Shown: positions 44,627 through 56,070, numbered from the stretch's first letter. The stretch is DNA of 64,000 nucleotides from Rhabditoides inermis (GCA_963966185.1 CAWZYM010000355.1:914501-978500), one strand, 5' to 3'. The notes: generated by a model from the sequence alone, not told the origin. Translations and numbers: made by a program.

Positions 44627-44782
44627 GAAAATCGAGCGGACCAAATTAAAATCGAGCGGACAATCGCTACTCCTCGAAAATCGAGCAGACAAAAATCAAG
44701 CGAACAACCCGACCGGTCCGCTCGATTTTAATCCCTCCTCCCAGCCTCAAATCGAGCAGACAGCAAGAAAATCGAGCGGACC
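44627..44782. repeat. Cluster of seven AAAATCGAGCGGAC motifs
   Basis: Copies lie at about 44628, 44648, 44677, 44692, 44748 and 44768 on the plus strand and one inverted at 44714-44730. Spacing is irregular. It is near the 5' side of the recognised host-gene exons, so it may be regulatory or may be a worn repeat. Confidence 0.8.
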
Positions 44783-46259
44783 TTTGTCTCAGTTGTGTTA
44801 TAGAAAAGGAACTACGGTACTCTATTTCCATGAGGTACAATACCACATCTCATACTTTCACTTGATATCAAGGATTGAGACAGAGCAAGTACAATGGATA
44901 GTGACTGTAATAGGATAATGCCGTGTTCAAAAACAGGGGATTTTGCGCGAGTTTTTCATTTTTGGGGGAAGTGTCGCAAACAAATTCGCTGGAGAGTGAG
45001 GAATTACCGAGAAGGGATCTGATCCACTACTCATTTTTCGCTTATAGTTCGTTTCAAGTATTCGTAGACAATAAACGGCGAAACGTCAATCGTGCGCATT
45101 AGAGTGCGAGAAGTGTTAAATCTGAGGATCGAAAGAGGCTTGAACTTGAAAAAAGCTCAACTATCTGTGTTTCTCTCTGTACTCGGAAAAATACTCTTGT
45201 ATATGCGCTAATCATCTTTAGAGCCACTATGTTTTGTTAGACGTAGGCACTTCTACTCCTCAATCTAGCCATGCTGGAAATCTGCTGTGTTGTCTAGTTC
45301 TAGTAACCCTCGGTGAGGGAGACAAGCGTTACCGCTTTTGCCTATAAATAAGTGGCCAAAATAGTACAAATGTGTACTTGTATAGGATAGCCTCCTTTTT
45401 CGATTTCGGTTAGACGAGCGAAAAATGACGAGTTTTATGTGACGAGTTTTAATTTTTTTGTGAATAGAGCTTTGAAGCTTTCCGGCCCAAATTACTGTAC
45501 TTAAAAAATTAATTCGCAATGTTAAAAACATACAATATTGTTGCGCCTTTCCTCGCAAACTGAGAATTATAACACAATTTTGAAAGGAGTTATGAAGTTT
45601 TCTAGATTTCACCTATTAAACTATATGAAAATCGGTGTTCTCGACCGATATCAATATAACAAAAAATGAAATTGTGAAATCGGAGAAAAACAGTCCTCTT
45701 GGTCCTATCCCTATCGTTATGCAGTCTGCATTAAAGTTTTGTTAATAAACTCATCGATCCCGAGAAGAGTTATAAATCGTAGAAGATGAACATCTCTGCT
45801 TCATTTGACAAATTTTCCTGAAAAAATCAGACCACCAAACGCGCCAATTGCGCGATAGAATGATCTCGCTCGGTCCGAAAACTCAGCTGCATGCGACGAA
45901 ACGATCTAGGAAATATGCGGTTTAGGAAATATGCGGCGAGATGGTTACCGTACCGTGAACGGGGAGAATACCCTATACAGGGACTAATTCTGTGGGTGAT
46001 TGGACAATATGTACCTTAAAATGTTCACATTTCAATCGCAGAAGTTGTTCACAATCGACCCGTACGTGCCAGAACAATTACTTTTTTATTGTCAAATTCC
46101 CATCAAAACTTTTCGCTCATCTCTGAAATGAGCTGTCATTGAGATCCATAATCGTAGCTCGTAGGACAGTGATTGTGTTCACGCATCTCACTCGACTGAA
46201 CCCCCACTACTAGTGGGCCTAGAATCGGTCCTATATAGGCGGCTAGAATCATCGATTTA
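44783..46259. other. Unassigned AT-rich interval
   Basis: No gene, RNA or clear repeat was recognised in 1.5 kb. It is nearly the same in C at 56860-58329. Confidence 0.4.
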
Positions 46260-46395
46260 ACAAGGAAAGTGTCTCAGAGCCTCCGCTTCAAATTGAACGA
46301 AATATGGCTCATTCGCTAGCTAAGGGCCTCCTGATCAATGTCGCCATTGATCATTTTTGCTACGGTGCACGTTGAAGTACCGTAATCTTACCGTA

Positions 46396-46522
46396 AAGTT
46401 TTGACGATTTTCGAGGATTTTCGATTTTTCGCCGTTTCGACTAACTAAAGTTTTGACGATTTTCGAGGATTTTCGATTTTTCGAGGATTTTCGATTTTTC
46501 GACGATTTTCGATTTTTCGCTT
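46396..46522. repeat. GATTTTCGA short tandem repeats
   Basis: About eight units of GATTTTCGA and close forms. C has a 4-base deletion here. Confidence 0.8.
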
Positions 46523-46560
46523 TTGCGAGTAGTCAACGCGTTTGAGAGAAAACATTCACA

Positions 46561-46627
46561 GCTCGGTTGTCCTAGTGGTTAGCGAGTGGCCTAGAACCTG
46601 GCAGCGCCGGGTTCGATCCTGGCCACA
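46561..46627 (+). repeat. tRNA-like block, probably SINE head
   Basis: CCTAGTGGTTAGCGA resembles an A box and GGGTTCGATCC matches a B box. The arms do not fold into a proper acceptor stem or T stem, so this is more likely a tRNA-derived SINE than a working tRNA gene. Confidence 0.45.
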
Positions 46628-47696
46628 ATCATTTTGATTTTGCAACCTCGAACTTACTAGAATGTGATGAATACATGAACATTAACCATATAACAATAAC
46701 ACAATACCAACTGACACTGTTTTACAATAAATTAAATCAAGAACTCATGGGCTGACACCTAGACTAACAACAACATACAGTTGTACTTGTCATGATCACG
46801 AGCACGGAATGCCGTCCGCGAGCCAATCCCAACTGGAGTAGCGAAGGGACCGGAGTGGGAAGTGCCTAGTCACGACGCAACAACGCCACGCGCGGAATAG
46901 TCCCGGCGTGGAACCGTCATTCCACCATCCACCACACATCATTGTTCTGATGATAGAGTGGTTGAAATTAACGCGCGGCAATTGTTTAGATTTCGGAAAA
47001 TTCGAAATAATGAGGTGGTAGTGGTTGGAGGAGCTTGGGAGGAATTGCGCTTTGCGCAGAAGGGTCACCGCAAGAACCGCAAGTTCAAGAATTGTGTGGT
47101 GATGGCGAAGACCTTCTATATTATGACGGAGGCACTCATGATAGTGGTTGAAAATGAATGAAGGTGACCAACAAGGAAAAGCATGACGCATGACTCGCTT
47201 GACTCGTGGACGGCAAAGTGTGTGGTGAATTGGATGGTGAAATGACGGTTCCACGCCGGGACTATTGATCAGGAGGCCCTTAGCTAGCGAATGAGCCATA
47301 TTTCGTTCAATTTGAAGCGGAGGCCCTGAGACACTTTCTTTGTAAACACCAATGTCCAATACAAATAACCGTATTATCATCACTATATATAAGATATCTA
47401 GGCGAATATAGCATTTTTTTCAAGTTCAAAAACGGTTTTTGGATGGTGTCTCTCTAGCTCTGACACGACAACAAGTGTACAAAAGTGCTTTAGTAGCAGT
47501 ACAACAACCTGACAACGTCTTGAATAGAACTTTTCCCTACTTTTATTACTGGGTTACTACTCTCACCACTACGCTATCCGGACACCGCTGAAGAGACGAT
47601 TCTTTTGCGATGTCAATCCCGCAGTAACTAATATGCATTAGGCGCTTTCAACATCCAGTTTTTTCAGCAAATTTTCATGTAAATGAGAAACTTTAC

Positions 47697-47918
47697 TTGA
47701 ATTTCTACAAAATCAAAGTAAGACCGTCACTAGAATATGGATCAGAAGTTCTTTGTTTGATCAACAAAAGCCATATTAATGATCTAGAAGCAGTTCAGCG
47801 CAAGCTTACTCGATACATTTCCCCCAAGTTGGATTACAAAAGCAGACTGATCAAATATAAACTGGATACCTTATGGTTGCGACGAGTTAAGTGTGATATT
47901 CGCCCCGCCTCCTTTTGA
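47697..47918 (+). pseudogene. LINE reverse transcriptase remnant, thumb region
   Basis: The frame reads KIKVRPSLEYGSEVL and DLEAVQRKLTR, matching the conserved VRP.LEY....W and VQR.FTR block that follows the catalytic core in CR1- and jockey-like LINEs. No catalytic motifs remain. It is cut at about 47900, and a later part appears at 48384. Confidence 0.65.
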
Positions 47919-47984
47919 CCGCCCCGATTTGCTATGGAGTCTGTGGTTCACAAAGGTTTTTTCGATGAGTATTCAGTTTTGACT

Positions 47985-48383
<399 letters not shown>

Positions 48384-48668
48384 GAGTTGTACATAGATAT
48401 CTTTATGGTTACTTCAACACAGATTGCCCATTTGCTCTCGTCCCGGTTGGTTCTAAAATGAGTACATTGCGTAGTCATGGTTTGAAACTCAAGAACACTT
48501 TTTTTTACCTCGCACTACAAAAGGGAAAAGTTTTTATATTGTATAGAGCTGTTTGGAATGATTTGGATCGGAGTGTGGTCACATGTTTATCTAAGAAAGA
48601 AATTGGAGAGACAATTGATCGTTTCTTTAGTACACACCGAACGAGGTTTCAAGACTCCACACGTTTGT
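48384..48668 (+). pseudogene. LINE remnant, C-terminal part
   Basis: The frame reads STLRSHGLKLKN, then AVWNDLDRSVVTCLSKKE, matching the RGH.LKL...R....WN.LP..VV end of CR1- and jockey-like ORF2 proteins. Same strand as the 47697 piece and probably the same element. Confidence 0.55.
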
Positions 48669-48677
48669 AATATTCTG

Positions 48678-49036
48678 TTAAAGGAACAGTGGCGACTTAT
48701 TTTTGACTTGGAGTATTATTTAAAAATTAACCTAACACATTTTCAATTTTCGCGAAAGAACGACGATTCTGCGTTATTTTCGAATCTGCCACTGCCACGG
48801 ATGCAGACGAAAATTCGAATTACCCGCCAACGCTTCAATACTGCACGTTGGGGTCGGAGACATAAGCGCAAATGAACGATGCCCTACCACTTGCTTCATG
48901 GCTCAGTGCATGTGCGCTGCGTTGTTGCCCCCGAGCTTCGCGGGTTCGATTCCGGTCACCGCCAAATGTTTTGCTCGTGTGAAAATGAGGAGTTGTGGCA
49001 GGTTGTGGCAGAAATAAGTCGCCACTGTTCCTTTAA
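48678..49036. mobile_element. 359-bp inverted-repeat element flanked by TTAA
   Basis: The ends 48678-48702 and 49012-49036 are perfect 25-base reverse complements that begin and end in TTAA, as for piggyBac-type target sites. Inside, near 48898-48963, is a tRNA-like block: GGCTCAGTGCATG and GGGTTCGATTCC. No transposase. It inserted just after a LINE remnant. Confidence 0.75.
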
Positions 49037-49039
49037 TGT

Positions 49040-49780
49040 GATAGAAGCTCCTTGGCGATTTGACTTGACTGGGTGATGAGGCGCTTGCCTCCTCACTCAT
49101 TTCAGTTGTCGTCGCGAGAGTGCCTGTGGAGGAAGTACACTTCTGCTAAACACGTCAAGGTGTCTGGAGGTGGCTTCCGCAGTATTAGCTTTGCCTCACT
49201 GGGAAGGAAACTGATTGATGTTGGTCAATCGTTCATCATAACTTTTTGTTGTGCTTCCCATGATGTCATCGCGATTCTGTTTTATGGATAAATATATTAT
49301 ATTATTTTAAGTGCGCTTACTCCAAAACTATATAATTTTCAAGCGGGTACAGGAATCATAATCGTTTGATAAAGATATGAACGGTCATTGCACTACTACT
49401 ATTCCTTGGACGGTCATTGCACGTATGTCAGTATGTAATGACATGTTCTTCCTCGCATCACCAGAATTCCAATGGTATATTATTTTGTATGTAATGACCC
49501 CCACACCCGCCGCCGGCTGACCCCCGTTCCGACCGATCCGGCCGATCTCAGAGGCGCGGTCATCACTCTCGCGAAGAACTGTTTTGGTCGCGGCTGGCGG
49601 CGAGAGCCGCCGGCGGTCGACTATGATTTTCACAAGATTGTTAAAACATTTAATGGTATAAAAACTAAATTGTACGCGCTGGCTAGCCCTTGCTTGTGTA
49701 GTGTTGCGGGTAACAATTTCCCTTTTGTACGAAAGTGAGCATGCATTTATGACATTATTGTGATTTCATATTGTGAAAGT
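49040..49780. other. Unassigned interval
   Basis: It holds two ACGGTCATTGCAC copies at about 49380 and 49410 and a GC-rich patch near 49500-49620. The 88-codon frame there has no recognisable domain. No gene called. Confidence 0.4.
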
Positions 49781-49875
49781 TCAACGATGTCACAAAATAG
49801 TGACATTGTTAGATTTTCAAACTTGCAAATTCAACGATGTCACAAAATTGTGATATCATTACATTTGCAAGTCCG
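49781..49875. repeat. Two copies of a palindromic CAACGATGTCAC unit
   Basis: CAACGATGTCACAAAAT and its near complement GTGACATTGTT form a hairpin. The unit is repeated about 50 bases later with small changes. Confidence 0.6.
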
Positions 49876-50144
49876 TATGGCCGTCCTTGGTGAGTAGGTG
49901 ATAGAGGGAGTCGCGGCGCATGGACTCACTGCACGCTGCGGCAACGGAGAGAGGGGAACGGAATCGGAGACGGCGCGGCAAGCCGGGTGGCACTTTTCCA
50001 TCAACTGTAGTGAGTGAAGATGTGAGTAAACATTGAATTATTATTCAAGTTTCCCGGGCGCTAACTCGCCTTTCAAAATCCTCCTTTTTAAAATTACCTC
50101 TAAAAAACTAACAAGACCAGCTTAGGATAACTGTGAGCAGTTTG

Positions 50145-50255
50145 TGTCGCCCATTCACATGCGATGAAGTGAAGAAGAGCCTGAAAGGAAAGAATGACAC
50201 AGCACTTGGCCCTGATAAGTTGCGATATAGCGACCTACTGAAGAGTGACCACTAA
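50145..50255 (+). pseudogene. Small reverse transcriptase remnant, NeSL/R2-like
   Basis: The frame reads DEVKKSLKGKNDTALGPDKL then RYSDLLKSDH and stop. The GPD...YSDL block matches the start of the reverse transcriptase domain in the NeSL element at 24685-24720 (APGPDG then MYSDL). Only 36 codons remain. Confidence 0.6.
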
Positions 50256-51086
50256 TCATTAATACTATACATAGTCACTCACTCGATTCTTCAACACAGC
50301 CTCCCTTTAACACTACCTCCCGATACCCACTAATTTCGTCTAATTTCGATTTCGAATTTCAAACTAATTTCAAACTAATTTATAATTTCAAATAAATAAC
50401 TAATACAACTAATTTCGAAATTCACATAATTTCGTCTTTCCCACACAAGTGTTACCTTAAATGCAACACACTTTCACACACACAACACAACACAACACAC
50501 ACATACACACACACTTTCAATGTCTTTTCCATTTATAAAAGCGCTTATTATCACTAATCGACTCGTTATTTTTTCTCCACCACCCAGTCCACACAGTTAG
50601 AATTCCCTCACACTTACCAAGTTTCATGAAATTGCTACGGCCAAACGCGTTATCGCGCGCGAGCCGAAAAATCCCGCTACGTATGGGCATCCATAAATAG
50701 CCCAGAAACGCAGTTTCACGCTCCTACACCTCTCTATATTAATACTATGAACTAACAAATGTCCCAAAACAGTATATTCGTTATACCCCCTATAGGCCAA
50801 CGAACGTACTTTTTGTCACAATTTTGTGCTTTTTTTGTCACAATTTTATGACGAATGTCTGTTGGACTCTATGTGATCTCCGGTGAGCGCAATCGCACAA
50901 TGTTCACCCGCAATCGTTTCAAATACGTTTCAGCGAACAGTGAACGCACATCACCTGATGTTTTGTAGTGCAATCTCGAATCAAGTGGCATGTTTGGCAC
51001 CATGTGGAGTGTTGTGTTATCATTCCTATCTCATCATTACGTTTCAATGATCTCATCATTTATCACTATATCATACTTATATAAAC
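50256..51086. other. Unassigned AT-rich interval
   Basis: It holds a run of AATTTC(G/A)AA-like words and CACA-rich stretches. No gene recognised. Confidence 0.4.
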
Positions 51087-51480
51087 GAAATCACCTCGAT
51101 GAGACCTCTCCAACCATGTATCATACTCCCTAATCACTCAATTATCGATCACTGATATCACCCTGATCACTCTATCATGTATCACTGATACCATCACTTC
51201 ATTAGAATAAAACGCACACTTACACTCCATATCATCGAAATCACCTCGATGAGACCTCTCCAACCATGTATCATACTCCCTAATCACTCAATTATCGATC
51301 ACTGATATCACCCTGATCACTCTATCATGTATCACTGATACCATCACTTCATTAGAATAAAACGCACACTTACACTCCATATCATCGAAATCACCTCGAT
51401 GAGACCTCTCAAACCATGTATCATACTCCCTATCTTCCCATAATCACTCAATTATCGATCACTGATATCACTCTGATCAC
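51087..51480. repeat. 150-bp tandem repeat, 2.6 units
   Basis: Units start at 51087, 51237 and 51387 with GAAATCACCTCGATGAGACC. The third is partial with a 10-base insertion. The first two appear identical. Confidence 0.95.
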
Positions 51481-51977
51481 TTGTCATATCACTTGTCTCA
51501 CCACCATCAGTCACTCTTCACTCGACCGTCACAAATCCCCATTTTCGATCAGCACTCACTCACTCACTCACCACCCATCATAACACACTTTTCCTGACGC
51601 CAGCCGACTCACCTCATCACTTTTACTCCACACACAAAGTTTCATCACTAGGTACCACATGCAATACAACCTATCACTATGCAATCTTAGGCGCCGGCGC
51701 GCTGCGCGCACCGGACTTTGACAACAAAATCGATAAGACCTCACACATGTAATGCTTGAGCTCTCGATTTCGCCACTTCTCTCTTCGCGCGCGGCTCTCG
51801 CGCGACACCTAAATTTTTGCAAAAAATATATCCATATCATATCACCCTCTTCTCTCCAAACCCCTTTTTCCCCATCCTGAAACTCCCCGGATCATTTATT
51901 TACATTTTCAAAAACCCCCAAAAGCTCAAACCGACGCCCATCGTGGTACCGCTGGCAAGGCCCACATCTGGATCCAC

Positions 51978-51999
51978 GAAGGCCCAAAATTGGGCCTTC
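51978..51999. repeat. 22-base hairpin GAAGGCCCAA / TTGGGCCTTC
   Basis: Perfect 10-base arms with a 2-base loop. Similar words recur near 52400. The role is unknown. The rest of 51480-52490 shows no gene. Confidence 0.8.
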
Positions 52000-52496
52000 A
52001 GAAAATCGTGAATAACTCGGTCAGTTTTTGAGCTAGAAACTTCTAGTTTAGTGCAATAGATTCCTCGCAAAACAGGAAACTTAACGGTATACTATTTTGT
52101 GGGGGTCACTATAAAACGTATCGCGCTATTCACACAAACGTATGCCTGAAACCCAAGGGGGAGTACATGGATTGTCCGGATCGACCGTAAAAAAATTGCC
52201 TCTGATTTTTGCAGAAACAACTTTTTCGTATACTATCCGGCACCCGCTTTCCAAAAATACATAGTTTGACATACGTTTACTCACAACTTTACTCACTACA
52301 CTCTATCCAAAAGTCTCACCCGGCTGACCAAGCCGTCTCCGATCCGGGCGCTGATTGGTCGGCGCGCGCCGAAACCCCGCCCCCAACCTCGAACCGCGAA
52401 GGCCCAAAAGTGGATATTCGAAATTCAAGGTTCGAGCAAAGGCCCGCGATTATATCTTCCTCGAACCGTCTCTTCTGACTCGCCTCACCTCAACCC

Positions 52497-52570
52497 ACCC
52501 AAGTTTGAGGCAATTTCAAAGTTTCGCTCATCTTATTATGTGGTGAATTCAAATTTTGAAACGCTCTGTC
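52497..52570 (+). pseudogene. Spliced-leader RNA pseudogene
   Basis: It matches the SL1-type gene at 52721 from ACCCAAGTTTGAG to the Sm-type site, but lacks the first nine leader bases and the 3' stem-loop. The splice donor is GCAA in place of GTAA. Confidence 0.8.
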
Positions 52571-52720
52571 TCTGATTTCTGCAAAAACATGGAACTAAAA
52601 AGCTATAAAGCTTTCTCTCTCCAAAAAGTAGAAGAAAAAAGATTTAAAGTAAGATGTGTCAAAACTATGTCAGCATTGCTTGCTGTGTGTGCATGTATTG
52701 CGCGAGACAACGTTTTTGTC

Positions 52721-52818
52721 GGTTTAATTACCCAAGTTTGAGGTAATTTCAAAGTTTCGCTCATCTTATGATGTGGTGAATTCAAATTTTGAAACGCTCT
52801 GCCTTTGGCGGAGCACTA
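52721..52818 (+). ncRNA. Spliced-leader RNA (SL1 type)
   Basis: The first 22 bases (52721-52742), starting GGTTTAATTACCCAAG, are the conserved nematode SL1 leader, followed at once by a GTAA donor. An Sm-type site, CAAATTTTGAA, lies near 52783-52793. A strong 3' stem-loop, GCTCTGCC TTT GGCGGAGC, is at 52796-52814. The spliced-leader snRNP donates the leader to the 5' end of many mRNAs. Total length of about 98 bases fits the family. The gene is not next to a 5S rRNA gene here. Confidence 0.88.
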
Positions 52819-53044
52819 TACATGAATCAAAGTGAGGTGAGCATGCCGTTACTTTATCATTTATGCCACCTTATACCATACCATGTGTCTCCATAACATA
52901 CACCACTCACGCAGCACATCACCCCTCCATCACTCCCACAAAACAACCCATCTACTTTTCCTTTTCAAGTATTGTGGTGTTTGAGTTGGGTCGACGGCAG
53001 CTGTTTCTTCGGTGTGGACGCACCCATTCAGACTGCAGCCCCCC
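52819..53044. other. Unassigned interval before copy C
   Basis: No gene recognised. A TTTTCAAG that could be an acceptor at about 52970 precedes a short open stretch, but no partner was found. Confidence 0.35.
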
Positions 53045-53660
53045 CTCCTCTCCTTCTCTCCTTCCCTCCTTCTATCTTTCTCTCTTTCTCTCCTTCTCTC
53101 GTTCTCTCGTTCTCTAGTTCTCTCGTTCTCTCGTTCTCTCGCTCTCTCATTCTCTCGTTCTCTCATTCTCTCGTTCTCTCATACTCTCGTTCTCTCGTTC
53201 TCTCGTTCTCTCGTTCTCTCGTTCTCTTCTTCCCTCCTTCCCGCCTTCTATCTTTCTCTCGTTCTCTCGTTCTCTAGTTCTCTCGCTCTCTCGTTCTCTC
53301 GTTCTCTCGTTCTCTCGTTCTCTCGTTCTCTCGTTCTCTCGTTCTCTCCTTCCTTCCCTCCTTCTCCCTTTCTCTCTTTCTCTCGTTCTCTAGTTCTCTA
53401 GTTCTCTTTTTATATCTTTCTCTCGTTCTCTCTTTCTCTCTTTCTCTCGTTCTCTCGTTCTCTCGTTCTCTCGTTCTCTCGTTCTCTCTTTCTCTCGTTC
53501 TCTAGTTCTTTTGTTATATCGTTCTCCCTTTCTCTCGTTCTCCCTTTCTCTCGTTCTCTCTTTCTCGCGGTCTCTCGTTCTCTCTTTCTCTCTTTCTCTC
53601 TTTCTCTCTTTCTCTCTTTCTCTCTTTCTCTCGGTCTCTCGTTCTCTCTTTCTCTCTCCC
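53045..53660. repeat. 8-bp pyrimidine array, contracted copy C
   Basis: Same unit as 12296-14317, but only about 0.6 kb. Its two ends match the two ends of the B array, so the middle was lost. Confidence 0.95.
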
Positions 53661-54180
53661 CTTATCTAATTCCTACTGATCGCCGCCACCAAAGTGCATC
53701 TGTCTCTCTCTCCAAACAACGTGCTCTCTCGCGTGCTCTCTCGCTCGCCTGCCAGCAGAGGGCTAGCTATCAGCTAGCGTGACTGGAAACGCTACAGCTG
53801 GGATTGTCTCTACCGTTTTCTTCCCCATTTTCTTCCCCCATCCTTCTCCCCATCCCCTCCTCCTCTTTCTCTCTCTCTCAAACACCAACTAAACTCTATT
53901 CCCATTCTATCCATGCCCTTCCACCCTTCCGTTTTGATTCCATATGAAGAGTAGATTTTTAAACATTTTATAAAACATACAAAGCCAGATAATAAAACAT
54001 GATGACAACATGATATAAAACATACATATAAAAGCGAGCAAAGTAATAAAATTCTCATATCAACAATATCAACAATAATACAGATGGGATGGTGATTGGA
54101 GAGCGGTCCTCTCTGCGCACGGTGGCGTGCCAGACTGCCTGCAATGCATCCAGTCAGCACCCCATCACATTCCCTTTCAT

Positions 54181-54275
54181 ATCCCCTCACTCACTGGTTG
54201 TGAACAGCTTTCTGGTGCGGGCGTCAGGTGGGCGTGTGTGAGAGAGTGTGAGGGCGGGAGGCTGAGGTAGTCACA
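54181..54275. repeat. Left direct repeat of truncated LINE, copy C
   Basis: Counterpart of 14835-14929. Confidence 0.8.
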
Positions 54276-54280
54276 GGCAG

Positions 54281-55606
54281 GTATCGCTGCTATACAAGAA
54301 GGGCGACCCACTCGACATCGGCAACTACAGGCCGATCTCCGTGTCTTCGACGCTGCTGAAGCTGCTGATGCGGACTGTGCTCGCTCGACTACAGCCGTCA
54401 TTGGAGGCGCAGCAGCCGCGGGAGCAGGCCGGCTTTCGGAGAGGATTCAGCTGTAACGACCACATTCTGGTGACGCGCGAAGTGATCTACAAGCTCTATC
54501 GCCACGGATACCACGGCTACCTTGTTTTCGTGGACTTTGCCAAGGCCTACGACTCCATCGAACACAACGACACGTGGCTGGCGCTGAAGAGATGTGGAGT
54601 GCACCCCGCCTACATTCGACTGCTGCAGAACATCTACAACGACGGCAAGACGAAGGTGAACGTTCGAGGAACATTGGCTGAAATCGAAGTGAAGAAAGGA
54701 GTGCGCCAAGGCTGCCCGCTATCCCCTCATTTGTTCAACTGCGTGCTTGCTGAAATCTGTGCCAAGATGGACTTCGACTTTGTTGGAGTCGGACTAGACA
54801 TTGGAGGACAAAGGCTGACTCATCTTTGTTATGCTGACGACATCATCCTTTTCGCACGTTCGGCCTCGGCTGCAGAGAGGATGCTGGAGGAACTGGCGGA
54901 GAAGAGCAGCGACTACGGGCTGTACGTGAACAGGAAGAAGACAGTGATCATGAGTAACGGGCCGAAGAAGAGCATTCGACTGGACGGAGGAGACCTGGAG
55001 TACGTAGACAAATTCGTCTATCTGGGCCGCTCTCTTAGTTTCCTGACCGACGACCGAGTGGAGGTGACAAGAAGGATACAGGCTGGCTGGGGCGCTTTCT
55101 TCCGCCATAGCCAGTTCCTGACGCTGAAGAGTGCGCCGATGCGACTGCGGAGGAAAGTATTTCGGATGGCAGTTCTTCCCGCACTGACCTACGCTGCCGA
55201 GACATGGAGTCTAAGAAGAGAAGACCTGCAGAAGCTGAGAACTGTTCAACGACGAATGGAACGAAAGATGCTCGGGTTGACTCTACTGGACAAAGTGCCG
55301 TGCAAGGATATACGACGACTGACGGGATTACGAGACGTGCTGTGCGAGGCGAGATCAAGGAAGTGGAGGTTCGCCCGCCGCATCATGACTTGCAACGACG
55401 ACCGATGGACGCGACGCGTGATCGATTGGAACCCGCCGAGGAAAGGCAAGGCCGGTCGCCCCCATTTACAGTGGAGCGACGAATTCAAGAAGACGATCCA
55501 GACCAATAGGAGGACCCTCGAGGAGGAATGGAAGAGTGTGGCCGCAGACACTGATGCGACAAGATGGAATAATTTTGCTTCCCGGCGCTACTCTGTGAAT
55601 GATTGA
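54281..55606 (+). CDS. 5'-truncated RTE-type LINE reverse transcriptase, copy C
   Basis: Same frame as 14935-16260, open throughout. It has at least two amino acid changes against A and B (EQAGF for EQTGF, GGDLEYV for GGDLQYV) and a few silent ones. Catalytic motifs are unchanged. Confidence 0.9.
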   Translation, partial: VSLLYKKGDPLDIGNYRPISVSSTLLKLLMRTVLARLQPSLEAQQPREQAGFRRGFSCNDHILVTREVIYKLYRHGYHGYLVFVDFAKAYDSIEHNDTWLALKRCGVHPAYIRLLQNIYNDGKTKVNVRGTLAEIEVKKGVRQGCPLSPHLFNCVLAEICAKMDFDFVGVGLDIGGQRLTHLCYADDIILFARSASAAERMLEELAEKSSDYGLYVNRKKTVIMSNGPKKSIRLDGGDLEYVDKFVYLGRSLSFLTDDRVEVTRRIQAGWGAFFRHSQFLTLKSAPMRLRRKVFRMAVLPALTYAAETWSLRREDLQKLRTVQRRMERKMLGLTLLDKVPCKDIRRLTGLRDVLCEARSRKWRFARRIMTCNDDRWTRRVIDWNPPRKGKAGRPHLQWSDEFKKTIQTNRRTLEEEWKSVAADTDATRWNNFASRRYSVND

Positions 55607-55665
55607 TGTTTTGAGTTATGATCACATAATGCGATACCGGATAAATGTTGAATTGAATTGAATTG

Positions 55666-55761
55666 ATCCCCTCACTCACTGGTTGTGAACAGCTTTCTGG
55701 TGCGGGCGTCAGGTGGGCGTCGGATGACAGAGTATGAGGGCGGGAGGCTGAGGTAGTCACA
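55666..55761. repeat. Right direct repeat of truncated LINE, copy C
   Basis: Counterpart of 16320-16415. Confidence 0.8.
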
Positions 55762-55813
55762 GGGCAAGGGATGGGAGAGAAGGATGGGGAAGGAGCGTCA
55801 GTAAAAGCGCGTC

Positions 55814-55831
55814 TTACTGGAGGAGTATGAG
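55814..55831 (-). CDS. Host gene, last exon (copy C)
   Basis: Counterpart of 43740-43757. Confidence 0.6.
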   Translation of the reverse strand, partial: LILLQ

Positions 55832-55881
55832 CTGCAAAGGTACAATACACTTCTATCTTCTAGTTAATTCATTCTCCTCAC

Positions 55882-56002
55882 CTGTCCAGTAGCGTCCACC
55901 TGATACATGTTTGTCGGCTTGACGACCTTCACGAAGTCTTGATCAAGGAAAACGGCTTCTCTCTTCAATAGCTTGGCCAGGGCCCGGCGAACTTGGTTCT
56001 TG
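55882..56002 (-). CDS. Host gene, penultimate exon (copy C)
   Basis: Counterpart of 43808-43928, with both splice sites kept. Confidence 0.7.
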
Positions 56003-56070
56003 CTGCAATAACGTGAACATCAGTGCGGATAACTTCTATGCGACATGAATCCATAATAGACCGCACTCAC

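Larger units (their letters stand above)
46260..47343. mobile_element. Fold-back element with 80-bp inverted repeats, nested
   Basis: Arms 46260-46339 and 47264-47343 are reverse complements with two differences, starting ACAAGGAAAGTGTCTCAG. Inside, a second inverted pair lies at 46897-46938 and 47218-47265. The element also holds a GATTTTCGA repeat tract and a tRNA-like block. A 195-codon antisense frame across it looks like chance. No transposase. Confidence 0.75.

Noticed and set aside
46561..46627. Working tRNA gene
   Set aside because: A- and B-box-like words are present but the T stem and acceptor stem do not pair properly.
46796..47383. 195-codon antisense frame
   Set aside because: It crosses the arm of a fold-back element, has no recognised domain, and both arms give chance open frames.
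48898..48963. Working tRNA gene
   Set aside because: The 3' CACCGCC has no 5' partner upstream at the right distance, and the block lies inside an inverted-repeat element.
49472..49738. 88-codon frame in a GC-rich patch
   Set aside because: No motif, no splice or start evidence, and the same frame in C is no more than the duplication.
51087..51480. CRISPR-like array
   Set aside because: Units are contiguous 150-bp copies with no short repeat and unique spacer pattern, and the genome is eukaryotic.
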